Source of the DNA: an uncultured Myxococcales bacterium
GTDB lineage: Bacteria; Myxococcota_A; UBA9042
NCBI GenBank assembly: GCA_903840165.1
Contig: CAIMEY010000012.1
Location: 81,682-145,681, forward strand
Length of the DNA: 64,000 nucleotides
Reading direction: 5' to 3'
Both the position numbers and the translations under genes were made by a program. Every line of letters starts with the position of its first letter. Positions within the stretch are counted from its first letter, which is position 1. Shown one piece after another: positions 1-8,949 of this stretch. The notes under the pieces are model-generated. The model had not been told where the DNA came from and ran no database searches. It was given only the letters and a program-made list of their open reading frames with translations.

Positions 1-1128
1 GCCTGGCACCGGAGCCAATTGGGGCGTGGGCAGGTTCAAGAGGTTGCCACTGCCGACGACGCGCAGGTCGAGCAGCAATCGCTCCCCGGTCTGCACATCG
101 GTCAGCGGTCCGTGGCCCGGTCGCGTTAAGGTTCCAAGGAGTTGCAGGGCGCCGACATTGCCCTCGACAAACGTGGTTGGCCTGCCCTCGGTCGGTACAG
201 GCAGAACTTCGATTTCCAGAGGAATTGCTTGAATCTTGCGGACCTTTGTCTCAAACAAGTCCCCCGCTTCAATGCGGTAGGCGGGCCCTTCAAGGCGCAC
301 TTTGCCCGGTGCCGCCGCCGTCAGAACGACACGATGGGTTACCTGGCGGGCATAGGGTTTGCCCTGAACTTGCGTAGGTTCCTGTTCTGGATGCGTTTTG
401 CCGAGAAGATCCTCCACATCCAAGTTGCCCCAGCGCGGCGTCTGCGTCTCGCGAATTCCACCGACCTGGACCTGGCGTGACCAGTACAATTCATAGGTCA
501 TTACAAAGGGTTGTCCAGCATACGGCGTCGATGTCGAAAGGACCGGCCGCACAAAGAAGGGCTGTCCGGCGTAGGTGTGCAGGTCCGTCGCAATCCCGGC
601 ATTTTGTCCTGGCGGCTCAGCGACTTGCTGGCCCACGACCTCAATGGTCAAGGTGTTGGATGTCGCCACATCTTGACCGTCTGCGCGCAAAGTTACTGGG
701 CCAACAGTGAATTTGCCCGGCTGCCTTGGCGTGCCGACATAGAGCCACGTCTCCACCCGCGCCATTTGCGCACCGATGATGTTGACCTGGGTTTGGTGGC
801 CAGCCTGGCGGAATTCAAAGCCTTCTGATGCCAGTTCGCTGACTTCATCATAGGTACCAGAGGCGCTGACCCGCACTTGGAGGTCGTCCTCTGGTCCAAT
901 CCGAACCGAATTGCACTCCAATTTCACGGAGGTACCTGCAGCCCAGGCCGGACCGCTAAACAAGAGCCCAAGGCTGAGGCCCAAGCACGCCAGGGCCGGG
1001 GGGAGCCAACCAGCAGGCCTAAGCCCTTGAAAAACGGAGATAAGTGCTTGCAGCGCAAAACGAACCAAGCCAAGGGCCCTCGCCCCAGCTTGCCGCGTCC
1101 TCGTCCTGTGCCACCCCACGCCGTTCAT
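1..1128 (-). CDS. batD: BatD-like aerotolerance protein, C-terminus cut by window edge
   Basis: An open frame of 376 codons runs from an ATG at 1128 to the left edge without a stop, so the C-terminus is missing. A hydrophobic stretch at about residues 43-63 ending in GPAWAAG looks like a late signal peptide. The following beta-rich region (LECNSVRIGPEDDLQV, YVGTPRQPGKFTVGPV, YAGQPFVMTYELYWSRQ) matches the oxygen-tolerance BatD family, whose members are periplasmic domains anchored by a C-terminal helix. It begins 15 bases after the BatB-BatC stop, behind a GAGGG ribosome site, so it is the sixth gene of the operon. Family members are thought to assist Bat/MoxR envelope complexes; the biochemical role is unknown. 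The unusually long pre-signal stretch makes the exact start uncertain. Confidence 0.8.
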   Translation of the reverse strand, partial: MNGVGWHRTRTRQAGARALGLVRFALQALISVFQGLRPAGWLPPALACLGLSLGLLFSGPAWAAGTSVKLECNSVRIGPEDDLQVRVSASGTYDEVSELASEGFEFRQAGHQTQVNIIGAQMARVETWLYVGTPRQPGKFTVGPVTLRADGQDVATSNTLTIEVVGQQVAEPPGQNAGIATDLHTYAGQPFFVRPVLSTSTPYAGQPFVMTYELYWSRQVQVGGIRETQTPRWGNLDVEDLLGKTHPEQEPTQVQGKPYARQVTHRVVLTAAAPGKVRLEGPAYRIEAGDLFETKVRKIQAIPLEIEVLPVPTEGRPTTFVEGNVGALQLLGTLTRPGHGPLTDVQTGERLLLDLRVVGSGNLLNLPTPQLAPVPG

Positions 1129-1143
1129 CGGTCCCTCTGCCTG

Positions 1144-4100
1144 CTACCAATCCTTGGTCGGTGCCTCATTGCGGAACTGCGATTTTCGCTGTGCTTCCAA
1201 GGCCTCAAGGTTCTCCGGATTGTGGTCGTTGCGCTCCATTTGCTGCTTCTGCCGCTGCTGCTGCGCCTCATCCGGCTTTGGTTCTGGGGGCTTATCCTTC
1301 TTGTCGTCCTTGTTCTTGTCTTTGTCCTCGTCCTGGTCCTTCTGGTCCTGCTTGTCCTTATCGCCGGACGGCGGCGGCTCTTCAATGCGCAAAACGTAGA
1401 AATTCTCTACGTCTTTGTCCGCCGCTAGCTTGAGTTTGACCACGCGGTCCTTCTTGTCGGCCGGCAATGCAGCCACGGTCATCGCCGTGCGGCCCTTGCG
1501 CGCGTCCGGCGTATCCTGCTTGGCCGACGCCTTGTCGCTTTCGGGGCCGCGCCTCTCACCCTTGGCCAAGAGCTTCTGACCGTCTTCTGCAAAGATTTCA
1601 AGGCCAACGTCACCATGCGACAGGTCGTATCGGGCCGTGATCTGCAGGTTCTGGCCGGCCTTCTGCTGCACGCTGAGCCAGTCCTGATCGCCTTTGCAAA
1701 TGCGTAGCAAGTGTTCCTGCCCGACTTCAAAGGGTTTTGCTGTTGAGGCCGAATCATCCGGTTCAAACTCGTCATTGCCGGCGGGGCAGGGGGGCAGAAT
1801 GCGCAGCTTGAGGGAATACGGAACGTCCAAGCGCGCTTGCGCATGATCAACCATCGGCCGCGAGACGCCGGCGGGCAGGATGACGTGGGGCGGCGGTGGC
1901 GCTGGCGGCGGCGCTTGGCCCTGTCCTGCAGGAGCGGGCGGCTGACCCGGATTTCCCTGTGGCGGCATGAGGTTGGGCGGCAGGGACCCAGGTTGGGGCG
2001 TCGCCTGGATGCGCTGCGGTCGCACGGGGGCACCCGCTTGAGGCGGTTGCGGCGCAGTCGGCCCTGGTGGCGTTGCACCTGGGTCTTGCACCGGCTGGGG
2101 CGTCGGAGGCAGGGCAATCGAACCGGGCGGCAGGGTGGGGAGCGGATAATGAGGCGCAGCAACTCCGCCTCCTGTCACGCGAATTCGGTACGTGCCAGCA
2201 GGCGGGGCCAACACGGCTGCGGTACGGACAGCGGCACCGCCTTGGGCGACGGGCCCCCCAACTGCCTCGCCCCAACGCACACCGCGGTCATCCCAAACCT
2301 CGACGGTAAGCGCGCCAGCTAAGTCTTGCACATCAGGCATATTTTCGGTCTGTGCCTGCAAGTCGACAAAGAGAGACTCGCCCTCCTTGAGCGTCACGGC
2401 ATACCAATCGTCGTCACCGGGGCAGAGCTGCAAATCTGCCATAGGTTCAGAAAGTTGGGCCTGATCTAACGGGTTGGCCTGCACCGCCTGGTCATTGTCC
2501 TCGAAGCGGTCGTCGCGCTCACCGCAAGGAGGCAGAACCTGAACTTCGATTTGATAGTCCGCTTCGGTATCGACCGCGCCCTGGATTTGAATGATGTAAT
2601 TTCCTGCAATTTCAGCGAAAGCCAGCCGAGCAGCGACGACGTCTTTGCCTTTGCGGCCGGCGGCCACCTCGCGCCCGAGCGGGTCAAGAACGCGCAAAGT
2701 GGCGTCGGGACTGCCAAGGTCCGCCTTGACCTGCATCTTGAGCCAGAGGCCCTGTCCCTCTGCCAATGCGACCGAATAATTGTCCTGATTCTGAGGGCAT
2801 AGACGTGCGTGTATCGGTGCGCCCAGGGTCACGGCCTTGGCTTGGGCTGGCGTATCATTGGGTTCGTCGCGGTCTTCGATTCTCTGGCAGGCTGGGAGCA
2901 ATTTGAGTGTCAAATCATAAGGTGTCTCGACTTCGGCGATGTTGCGCAGGTCGACCAGCACGGCTCCCGTCTGGCCAACTGCAGTCCAGGTCAGTTGTTG
3001 CAGTGGATCCGGGGTCGGGGTTGCAGGCAAAATTGTATTTTGGCTGGTAGAATCAAGGAGTTGCAGTCCAAGCTTGGCCGGAGCCCCCGCATTGCCCTCG
3101 GGGTCGGACACCGGCGTCGGGTCGACCTTGGTAGCAATCTTGGCCGTGAGCCGATCCCCAGGCTGCATGTCCAACTTGAAAATATCGCGATCTTCTGGGC
3201 ACATGCGACCATCGACGACTTGCTCGCGCTGTCCATCCTCAAAACGAATGGGCGTGGCTTGACTCGGCTGGTCATTGGGTTCGTTTTGCTTGTCGCGGGT
3301 CTTGCACGGCGCATAGGCACCTAGGCGGGCCAGCTCAAGATTGCGTGCAATGTCTTTACGTTGTGGCGCTGCCAACAAGGCCTGCTCTAGACTGGTGACC
3401 GCGGACCTGTAGTGGGCCAACGGATCCTCTGTCGGCGCTGGCGCGGGCGTGGGTGAACCCGCAGATTTACCTTTGTCTTTAGCGTCTTTTGCTCCAGCTG
3501 CAGGAGCTTTGGCTTGCTTATCTGGGGGCGCATCCCCGGGCTTCTCCTGCTTGCGCTGGTCGATCAGTTGTTGATCTAGGCGACGGGCCCAGTCCAGCTG
3601 CGTTGTGCCAATTGCGTAATGAATATCGGCCTCTAATGCGCTATCGGGCGTGCGCATGCCGCCCAGCGCTCGCGTCATGCTGGTGATGGCATCTTGGTGC
3701 GCGCCCAACCACGCCTGCGCTAAGCCTAAATCGTACCAAAGCAGCACATGTTCGGGCCGAGTCGCCCGCGCGTCTTCAAAGGCCTTCACAGCCTCGCCAT
3801 AGTGCTGATCTGCCAAGCGTTTTCGCCCATTCTCGACGTCACCGTTGTTGTGCAGCAGCCACGAAGGCGTCGCATAGGCGGGCTGAGGCAGCAGCGCCGC
3901 GACGCTCAGCCAAGACAGCAGCATCAATGCAACAGCAAGCAAAGATTTCCCTTTGCGTTGCGGGGGCTTGGCTCTGCGCCTTCGATTCTGCAGGCTCGAG
4001 TCGATGATCAGCAGCAGCAGGGCAGGGCCTAGGAGCCATTGATAGCGATCTTCGCCTAACTGCGTGAATTGAGATGCGTATTCCGCCTTCTCGAGTTGGT

Positions 4101-5034
4101 CCAAGGCCTTGGCCAGTTCCGGAGCCACCGACTTGCCATTGTAGTGGAAACTCTGGCCTCCCGTTGCCGTGGCGATTTGCTGCATCAGTTCCAGGTTCAG
4201 CTTAGAAAACACTGGATTGCCGGCATCATCCTTGAGTACACCGATGGCAGTACCGTCGGCGCCCAAAAGGGGCACGGGGTCGCCAAAAGAAGTGCCAACC
4301 CCTACCGTATACACGCGAATTCCGGCAGCCGCCGCCTTCTGGGCTGCTTCGATGGCGGCCCCTTCGTGGTCCTCTCCGTCTGAGAAGAGGACAATCGCCT
4401 TGTGCCTGCTGCCTTTGAACTGAGGCATCAAGTTGTCCCGCAATTCTCCTTCCTTCTGTTCCTTGTCGCCCGTGAGTGTCTCAATCGCCAGCGATAAGGC
4501 CCGGCCGATATTGGTGCCGCCGACCGGGACGTCTTCTGGTTTGAGATCCTGAAGATACGTGAGGATGACGTCGCGGTCCGTCGTCATGGGGCACTGCACA
4601 AACGGAATTCCGGCAAACGGAATCAGCGCTACCCGTCCGCCGCCGATGCGATCAAGCAACGACTTGATTTCTAAGGAAGTTCCCTGTAGCCGATTGGGGA
4701 CGACATCCTTGACGAGCATCGACTTGGACGCATCGACCACCAAGGCGACATCAATACCAGCGCTGGACACTTCTGTCTCGCGTAATCCATAGCGGGGACG
4801 CGCGATTGCGGCCACGAGCAAGAGCAGCGCCAGACCCACGAGGCCAATGCGAATCAGCGAGCGGCGCGGCGACCAGGAAGCGATCAAGCGTTGCAGGACC
4901 GGGCCTTGACCCAAGTTGGCTAAAGTTTTATGTAGTTGCACATGGTCTACGATGGCCCAGGCGGTCAGAGCCAGCGCCGCCACGACCAGCCAGAACAGCT
5001 GGGGATGATCAAAGGTGAGAGACTCTGCGTTCAT
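1144..5034 (-). CDS. batB: BatB-BatC fusion: VWA domain, TPR, and PPC-like repeats
   Basis: A 1296-residue protein, far longer than a usual BatB (about 330). Order of parts: membrane helices near residues 12-30 and 60-78; a von Willebrand A domain with the metal site DASKS at 101-105 and FSDGED near 217-222; a helix at about 332-345; a second helix 364-385; a TPR block at about 395-480, which corresponds to BatC; then, from about 590, four pre-peptidase-C-like modules marked by EPNDQPSQA, EPNDTPAQA, FEDNDQAVQA and FEPDDSAST; a Pro-rich segment between modules three and four; and a highly charged Lys/Asp/Glu tail ending in KDW. VWA and TPR fusions are known in bat operons, and PPC domains usually occur in secreted proteins. 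It lies 26 bases after batA and 15 before batD. The membrane topology past residue 388 is inferred to be periplasmic. Confidence 0.88.
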   Translation of the reverse strand: MNAESLTFDHPQLFWLVVAALALTAWAIVDHVQLHKTLANLGQGPVLQRLIASWSPRRSLIRIGLVGLALLLLVAAIARPRYGLRETEVSSAGIDVALVVDASKSMLVKDVVPNRLQGTSLEIKSLLDRIGGGRVALIPFAGIPFVQCPMTTDRDVILTYLQDLKPEDVPVGGTNIGRALSLAIETLTGDKEQKEGELRDNLMPQFKGSRHKAIVLFSDGEDHEGAAIEAAQKAAAAGIRVYTVGVGTSFGDPVPLLGADGTAIGVLKDDAGNPVFSKLNLELMQQIATATGGQSFHYNGKSVAPELAKALDQLEKAEYASQFTQLGEDRYQWLLGPALLLLIIDSSLQNRRRRAKPPQRKGKSLLAVALMLLSWLSVAALLPQPAYATPSWLLHNNGDVENGRKRLADQHYGEAVKAFEDARATRPEHVLLWYDLGLAQAWLGAHQDAITSMTRALGGMRTPDSALEADIHYAIGTTQLDWARRLDQQLIDQRKQEKPGDAPPDKQAKAPAAGAKDAKDKGKSAGSPTPAPAPTEDPLAHYRSAVTSLEQALLAAPQRKDIARNLELARLGAYAPCKTRDKQNEPNDQPSQATPIRFEDGQREQVVDGRMCPEDRDIFKLDMQPGDRLTAKIATKVDPTPVSDPEGNAGAPAKLGLQLLDSTSQNTILPATPTPDPLQQLTWTAVGQTGAVLVDLRNIAEVETPYDLTLKLLPACQRIEDRDEPNDTPAQAKAVTLGAPIHARLCPQNQDNYSVALAEGQGLWLKMQVKADLGSPDATLRVLDPLGREVAAGRKGKDVVAARLAFAEIAGNYIIQIQGAVDTEADYQIEVQVLPPCGERDDRFEDNDQAVQANPLDQAQLSEPMADLQLCPGDDDWYAVTLKEGESLFVDLQAQTENMPDVQDLAGALTVEVWDDRGVRWGEAVGGPVAQGGAAVRTAAVLAPPAGTYRIRVTGGGVAAPHYPLPTLPPGSIALPPTPQPVQDPGATPPGPTAPQPPQAGAPVRPQRIQATPQPGSLPPNLMPPQGNPGQPPAPAGQGQAPPPAPPPPHVILPAGVSRPMVDHAQARLDVPYSLKLRILPPCPAGNDEFEPDDSASTAKPFEVGQEHLLRICKGDQDWLSVQQKAGQNLQITARYDLSHGDVGLEIFAEDGQKLLAKGERRGPESDKASAKQDTPDARKGRTAMTVAALPADKKDRVVKLKLAADKDVENFYVLRIEEPPPSGDKDKQDQKDQDEDKDKNKDDKKDKPPEPKPDEAQQQRQKQQMERNDHNPENLEALEAQRKSQFRNEAPTKDW

Positions 5035-5060
5035 GGGTCATTACCTCAAACCACTTGAAA

Positions 5061-6176
5061 TTAACCCGGAAAAACACGAAGCCACCAGCGGCGTAGGAGC
5101 AACTCGAGCGCCAGCAGGCTCAGCCCTGCGACCAGCCAATCAAAGAAGAGCTCTGACCGGCTTACCTTGACCTTGACAGAAAAGGTGGTCTTCTCTAAAT
5201 CCTTAAAATCCTTGGCAAATTTCTCTGCGTTGTAAGAGTCGTAGAACTGTCCGCCTGTCAACTCGGCGATCTGCCTCAACAGCGCGGGATCGATGGGAAA
5301 TGGCCGTTCAGGCCTCTGATAGACCAGACGGCCAAAGCGATCGGTGAGGGAGCGTCCGGTCAAAGGGTCCAGGGCCGGCAAGCGGGTTTCCCGGCCTGAA
5401 CCTACCTGAAAGGTAAAGACTTTGACGCGCTCTTTGTCCGGCAGCGAGGAAATGTACTTAGGCACCGTCAGCGGGTCCATGCGCCCGCCTTCCTGTTTGC
5501 CGTCGGTCAGCAAAATGATCATCTTGGAACGGGACTTGGCCTTGTCTAGGCGCAGGAACGCGCGATTGAGGGCGTCACCAATTGCCGTGCCTGCGCCATT
5601 GATTGTGCATTTGTTGTTGCAATTCTCTTGGTTATCCTGGCTTCGCCGGCCGTCGTCCAACACGAGCGCGTCCAGGGCGTTGAGCAGGCGGATGTAGTCC
5701 AGGGTCGGCGGGAAGCGCAGATAGGCCTCGTTGCCGAAAATCACAAGGCCAATGCGGTCGGACTTGCGATGGTGGATGAAATCTTTGAGGATCTTGCGTG
5801 CCGCCTCAAAGCGATTGTCCGGCTCGCGCCCCTGTGCCTGAAGCGCCGTGATGTCGTCGGCGCTCATGTCGATCGCATTCATTGAACCCGAAAGGTCGAA
5901 AGCGATCATAATATCAACGCCTTCCCCTGACAGTACCTCCTGGTCGACGATTTGCGGGCGGGCCAGGGCGACGACCAAGATGCTCAGCGCCACGGTGCGC
6001 AGCAAGTCAGGTAACCAGCGTAAACGTAAACGCAAACTCGGCTTGACCTGGGCCACGGTCCGCAGCGTCGAGATCTGCAAGGAGGCCGGCCAAGCGCGCA
6101 GGCGAGTCCACGTGACGGCTGCCACTAGGAGAAGGCAGAGCAAGAACCAGGGATGTTCGAAAGTCAGGCCGTTCAT
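5061..6176 (-). CDS. batA: BatA-like VWA membrane protein
   Basis: 371 residues. It has an N-terminal membrane helix (LCLLLVAAVTW), a second helix near residues 60-78, a von Willebrand A domain starting IMIAFDLSGSM whose DLSGS is the metal-ion-dependent adhesion site, ILLTDGKQEGG as the later VWA strand, and a C-terminal helix (WLVAGLSLLALELLL). This arrangement is the standard BatA layout: a cytoplasmic or periplasmic VWA domain held between membrane anchors. An NCNNKC pair within the VWA domain could form a disulfide. The ATG overlaps the stop of the preceding gene as ATGA, behind GAGG, which indicates translational coupling. VWA proteins of this operon are held to cooperate with the MoxR AAA ATPase; direct partners are inferred from the operon only. 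Confidence 0.9.
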   Translation of the reverse strand: MNGLTFEHPWFLLCLLLVAAVTWTRLRAWPASLQISTLRTVAQVKPSLRLRLRWLPDLLRTVALSILVVALARPQIVDQEVLSGEGVDIMIAFDLSGSMNAIDMSADDITALQAQGREPDNRFEAARKILKDFIHHRKSDRIGLVIFGNEAYLRFPPTLDYIRLLNALDALVLDDGRRSQDNQENCNNKCTINGAGTAIGDALNRAFLRLDKAKSRSKMIILLTDGKQEGGRMDPLTVPKYISSLPDKERVKVFTFQVGSGRETRLPALDPLTGRSLTDRFGRLVYQRPERPFPIDPALLRQIAELTGGQFYDSYNAEKFAKDFKDLEKTTFSVKVKVSRSELFFDWLVAGLSLLALELLLRRWWLRVFPG

Positions 6177-7954
6177 TTTGCCTCACCTTCTGGGGGCTTG
6201 GCCGCAGCCGGCTGTGCTGGGCTCGTGGCGGCGGCCGCGGTGGCAGCAGCAGACTCACCGGCAGAATCACTGGGGGCCGGTGCCACTAGCCAGGGGGCAA
6301 GCCATGCAAGAACACAAAATACCAAGAGAATCACGACGCCCAGCCAACCGTTCTTCGCGCGACGTCGGCCATGGCGTCCGTCAATGACCCGTGTTTGTGC
6401 CAGTTGGTCACCGAGTCGACGTTGTTCGGGCAGGACCAAGGTGGTGGCTGCCTCGGCAAATATCCCGCCAAAAGGCAACAACATCAGCAGATTGCGCTTA
6501 AGTCGAGCCCAGGTATCGGCCACGCGCGCGACCTCGACGCCATCGTCGCTGACTTCGTCTTCCGCACCGGGCTTCCAATGGCGGCGAACCACTTCGTGCT
6601 CAGACTCAAAGGCGGCAATTTGCAGTCCTACCAAGGCTTTCCCTGGCGAACCGCCGCCTAGGGCATCGCGCACGGCCAGCCACAAGAAGATCAGGACGTA
6701 GGCGGATATCAGCAGCGCCCCATGGCCGTCGCGTCGCGCGGCTGCAGCCACCATCGCGCAAGCCAGTGAACCAATAAGCAAATCGATGGCAAACGCCCGT
6801 GCCCGCAGGGGCAGGGGGGCCATTACTTCGATGCGCAACCGCTTGGTCCGCGCCAGGCGAGCCATGTTGGCTTGGCGCAAGCGTTCCAGTTCCTGGGCCG
6901 ATTGCATCGTTCGGTCGACGACGCCACGGACAAACTGGTGCCAATCGCTCAGTGCTTGGGCGTCGAGGGCCACGCCGGCAAACTTCACCAGGTCGGAAAC
7001 ATCTGTAAAATCGCGTATTTCTTCAATCTTGACGTCGCGCAGATCCACGGCTTGCAGGGCTTGCAACAGTTCGGTGCTCGTCATGTCAAGGGCGTGAATT
7101 CGATAGCGGCTGCCCAGATATTCGCGTAAAATATCAGAGAGTTCAGAGAGGACTGCTCTCGCCTCATCGCTATGCAGGCGCCCCGACCGCAGCAACTCAT
7201 CGAGGCGATTCCACGCCAAAATGTGAGGCGGGGCCAAGGGCTTGCCCAAGCCACGGGCTGCGCGCGCTTTGTACAGACGCAGCCCAAGGACCGTCAGGCC
7301 CGCAGCCACGCCCATCATCGCCAGGATCAGCAAGGCGATCTCAAGCCCGACGTTTTCTTCTTCAAGTGCGCGGGCTTGGGGCAAGGGAGCTGGCTGAGCA
7401 TCGTTGTCCGAAGCAAACTGGCTGCGTACCGAGACCTTCATCGAAGGAACCGTGATGGTTCCACTTTCTCCCGCGCCACCGCCTGCCGTGACTTCGTGCC
7501 AGGGCACTTCAATCGCCGGGGTCTTGATCAGGCCAGAGCGAACCGCGAGGACAGCAAGCGCAATCTTCTCAGTAACTTTTCCAGCCTGCTCAGTGCGAGT
7601 CGTTTTTGCCTGCCCTCGCGAATCCACCAGCAGCGGGCGAAGGTTGGGCTTGCCGGGGAAGAAGACGCGAACGCCAGTTGGATACGTCAAGGTAACCTGG
7701 AGCTCAATGGTATCGCCAAAGGTTGGATGATCATTAGAAAAGCGCGCTTCGACTTTGACCGGGCTTGGCGCCCCTGATGGCGCAGTCGCAGAAGCTGCTG
7801 TCGGAAGATTAGCTGTAGATCCAATAGATTGGGGCGCAATTGCCGCGGGGTGGGCTGGGGCATTGCCTAGAGGTGGAGCCGCATAGGCTACGCCTGCCAA
7901 ACCAAGCGAAAGGAAAAGCAGTATTGGGCATGTATTCCGAACGTTCCAGTTCAT
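6173..7954 (-). CDS. BatD/DUF4381-like protein fused to an RDD membrane domain
   Basis: 593 residues. An N-terminal signal sequence is followed by a beta-rich BatD-like periplasmic domain (FSNDHPTFGDTIELQVTLTY), a membrane helix near residues 200-222 (IALLILAMMGVAAGLTVLGL), a helical cytoplasmic part (LSELSDILREYLGSRYRI) typical of the DUF4381-like third protein of MoxR operons, and then an RDD-type domain (PLRARAFAIDLLIGSLACAM, SPGKALVGLQI) with two or three helices, plus a final helix and an Ala/Pro-rich tail. RDD domains are small multipass modules of unclear function. Both ends overlap neighbours by four bases (ATGA), so it is tightly coupled with the DUF58 gene and batA. The fusion of RDD to this component is unusual in my experience; the family assignment of the N-terminal half rests on pattern, not on a search. 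Confidence 0.75.
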   Translation of the reverse strand: MNWNVRNTCPILLFLSLGLAGVAYAAPPLGNAPAHPAAIAPQSIGSTANLPTAASATAPSGAPSPVKVEARFSNDHPTFGDTIELQVTLTYPTGVRVFFPGKPNLRPLLVDSRGQAKTTRTEQAGKVTEKIALAVLAVRSGLIKTPAIEVPWHEVTAGGGAGESGTITVPSMKVSVRSQFASDNDAQPAPLPQARALEEENVGLEIALLILAMMGVAAGLTVLGLRLYKARAARGLGKPLAPPHILAWNRLDELLRSGRLHSDEARAVLSELSDILREYLGSRYRIHALDMTSTELLQALQAVDLRDVKIEEIRDFTDVSDLVKFAGVALDAQALSDWHQFVRGVVDRTMQSAQELERLRQANMARLARTKRLRIEVMAPLPLRARAFAIDLLIGSLACAMVAAAARRDGHGALLISAYVLIFLWLAVRDALGGGSPGKALVGLQIAAFESEHEVVRRHWKPGAEDEVSDDGVEVARVADTWARLKRNLLMLLPFGGIFAEAATTLVLPEQRRLGDQLAQTRVIDGRHGRRRAKNGWLGVVILLVFCVLAWLAPWLVAPAPSDSAGESAAATAAAATSPAQPAAAKPPEGEAK

Positions 7955-8895
7955 TGCCGCGCAGCCCTCCGCCGGAAATAGGCCGCAAGAGCCGGCAAGT
8001 AATCCTGCCCTAGCGTGGCATCGATGGCCTCAAGTCCATGCTTGCGAAACAGATCCTGACGTTTTCGCGTATCCACAGCTGCTCGCTGCCAATACGTTTG
8101 CAGGCCGTCCGCATCGCCGGCGTCGAACCAGAGCAGATCGCCTGTTTCGAAATCCTCCAGTGGGATCAGGTAGTTCAGCTGGGGAAAGCGACGTTCCACC
8201 GGGTCCGTAACGACCACGGGCACCAAGTCGTGGCGCCGCGCCGTCACAGCCAAGGACCGCTCATAGCCCTGGCCCATGAAGTCCGACAAGACGAAGACAA
8301 CTGCGCGCTTACGCACGATATTGGCCAAATAGTCCAGGCCGAGGTCGAGCCTTGTCTGGCGGCCAATGGGCTCAAACTGCAAGACTTCTCGCACGATGCG
8401 TAGGACGTGGGCGCGACCTTTCTTGGGCGGAATGTAGCGCTCGATTCGGTCGGTAAACAGCACTAGGCCGACGCGATCGTTGTTGCTGATCGCGGACAAC
8501 GCCAAAACAGCCGCAATGCGGGCCGCCATCTTGCGTTTGTTGACGTCGACCGTGCCGAACTGCAGCGAAGCAGAGAGGTCAACAGCGACAAGTACTGTTA
8601 ATTCACGCTCTTCCACGTACTGCTTGACAAAGACGCCGCCCGTGCGCGCCGACACATTCCAATCGATGGTGCGAACGTCGTCGCCCGCTTGGTATTCCCG
8701 AACAGAATCAAAAGACATGCCGCGCCCTTTGAATACGGCATGGTACTGCCCCGCCAGCGTGTCTTTGACCAGCCGTCTTGCCAGGATCTCAATTTCCCGT
8801 ACTTCCGCGGAAGTATCCTCGTCCAAGGACGAAGATCCACCCGAATTCGGGTTCAGCTGTGTGTTCATGGCCACCATCGGCAATTGACTCAGCAT
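7951..8895 (-). CDS. DUF58 family protein of the MoxR/Bat operon
   Basis: Up to 314 residues. It carries the DUF58 core signature GMSFDSVREYQAGDDVRTID followed by WNVSARTG, then a VWA-like fold beginning VLVAVDLSASLQFG, which has a DLSAS metal-site-like motif, and VFVLSDFMGQGYERS later. There is no membrane helix, so the protein should be cytoplasmic or membrane-associated. DUF58 proteins are nearly always encoded next to MoxR ATPases and are thought to act as adaptors between the ATPase and VWA effectors. The first ATG (8895) and another at residue 10 (MNTQLNP, 8869) are both possible; neither has a clear ribosome site. The gene starts 54 bases after moxR ends and overlaps the next gene by four bases. 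Confidence 0.9.
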   Translation of the reverse strand: MLSQLPMVAMNTQLNPNSGGSSSLDEDTSAEVREIEILARRLVKDTLAGQYHAVFKGRGMSFDSVREYQAGDDVRTIDWNVSARTGGVFVKQYVEERELTVLVAVDLSASLQFGTVDVNKRKMAARIAAVLALSAISNNDRVGLVLFTDRIERYIPPKKGRAHVLRIVREVLQFEPIGRQTRLDLGLDYLANIVRKRAVVFVLSDFMGQGYERSLAVTARRHDLVPVVVTDPVERRFPQLNYLIPLEDFETGDLLWFDAGDADGLQTYWQRAAVDTRKRQDLFRKHGLEAIDATLGQDYLPALAAYFRRRAARQ

Positions 8896-8949
8896 CGGCA
8901 GTTGAATCAGCAGGGGGAGGAGCGCAGTCTGCTAGCGCACTGGCGTAAC

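Noticed and set aside
1125..1433. Small plus- and minus-strand frames over the end of the Bat gene
   Set aside because: Shadows of the charged Lys/Asp tail and the BatD start.
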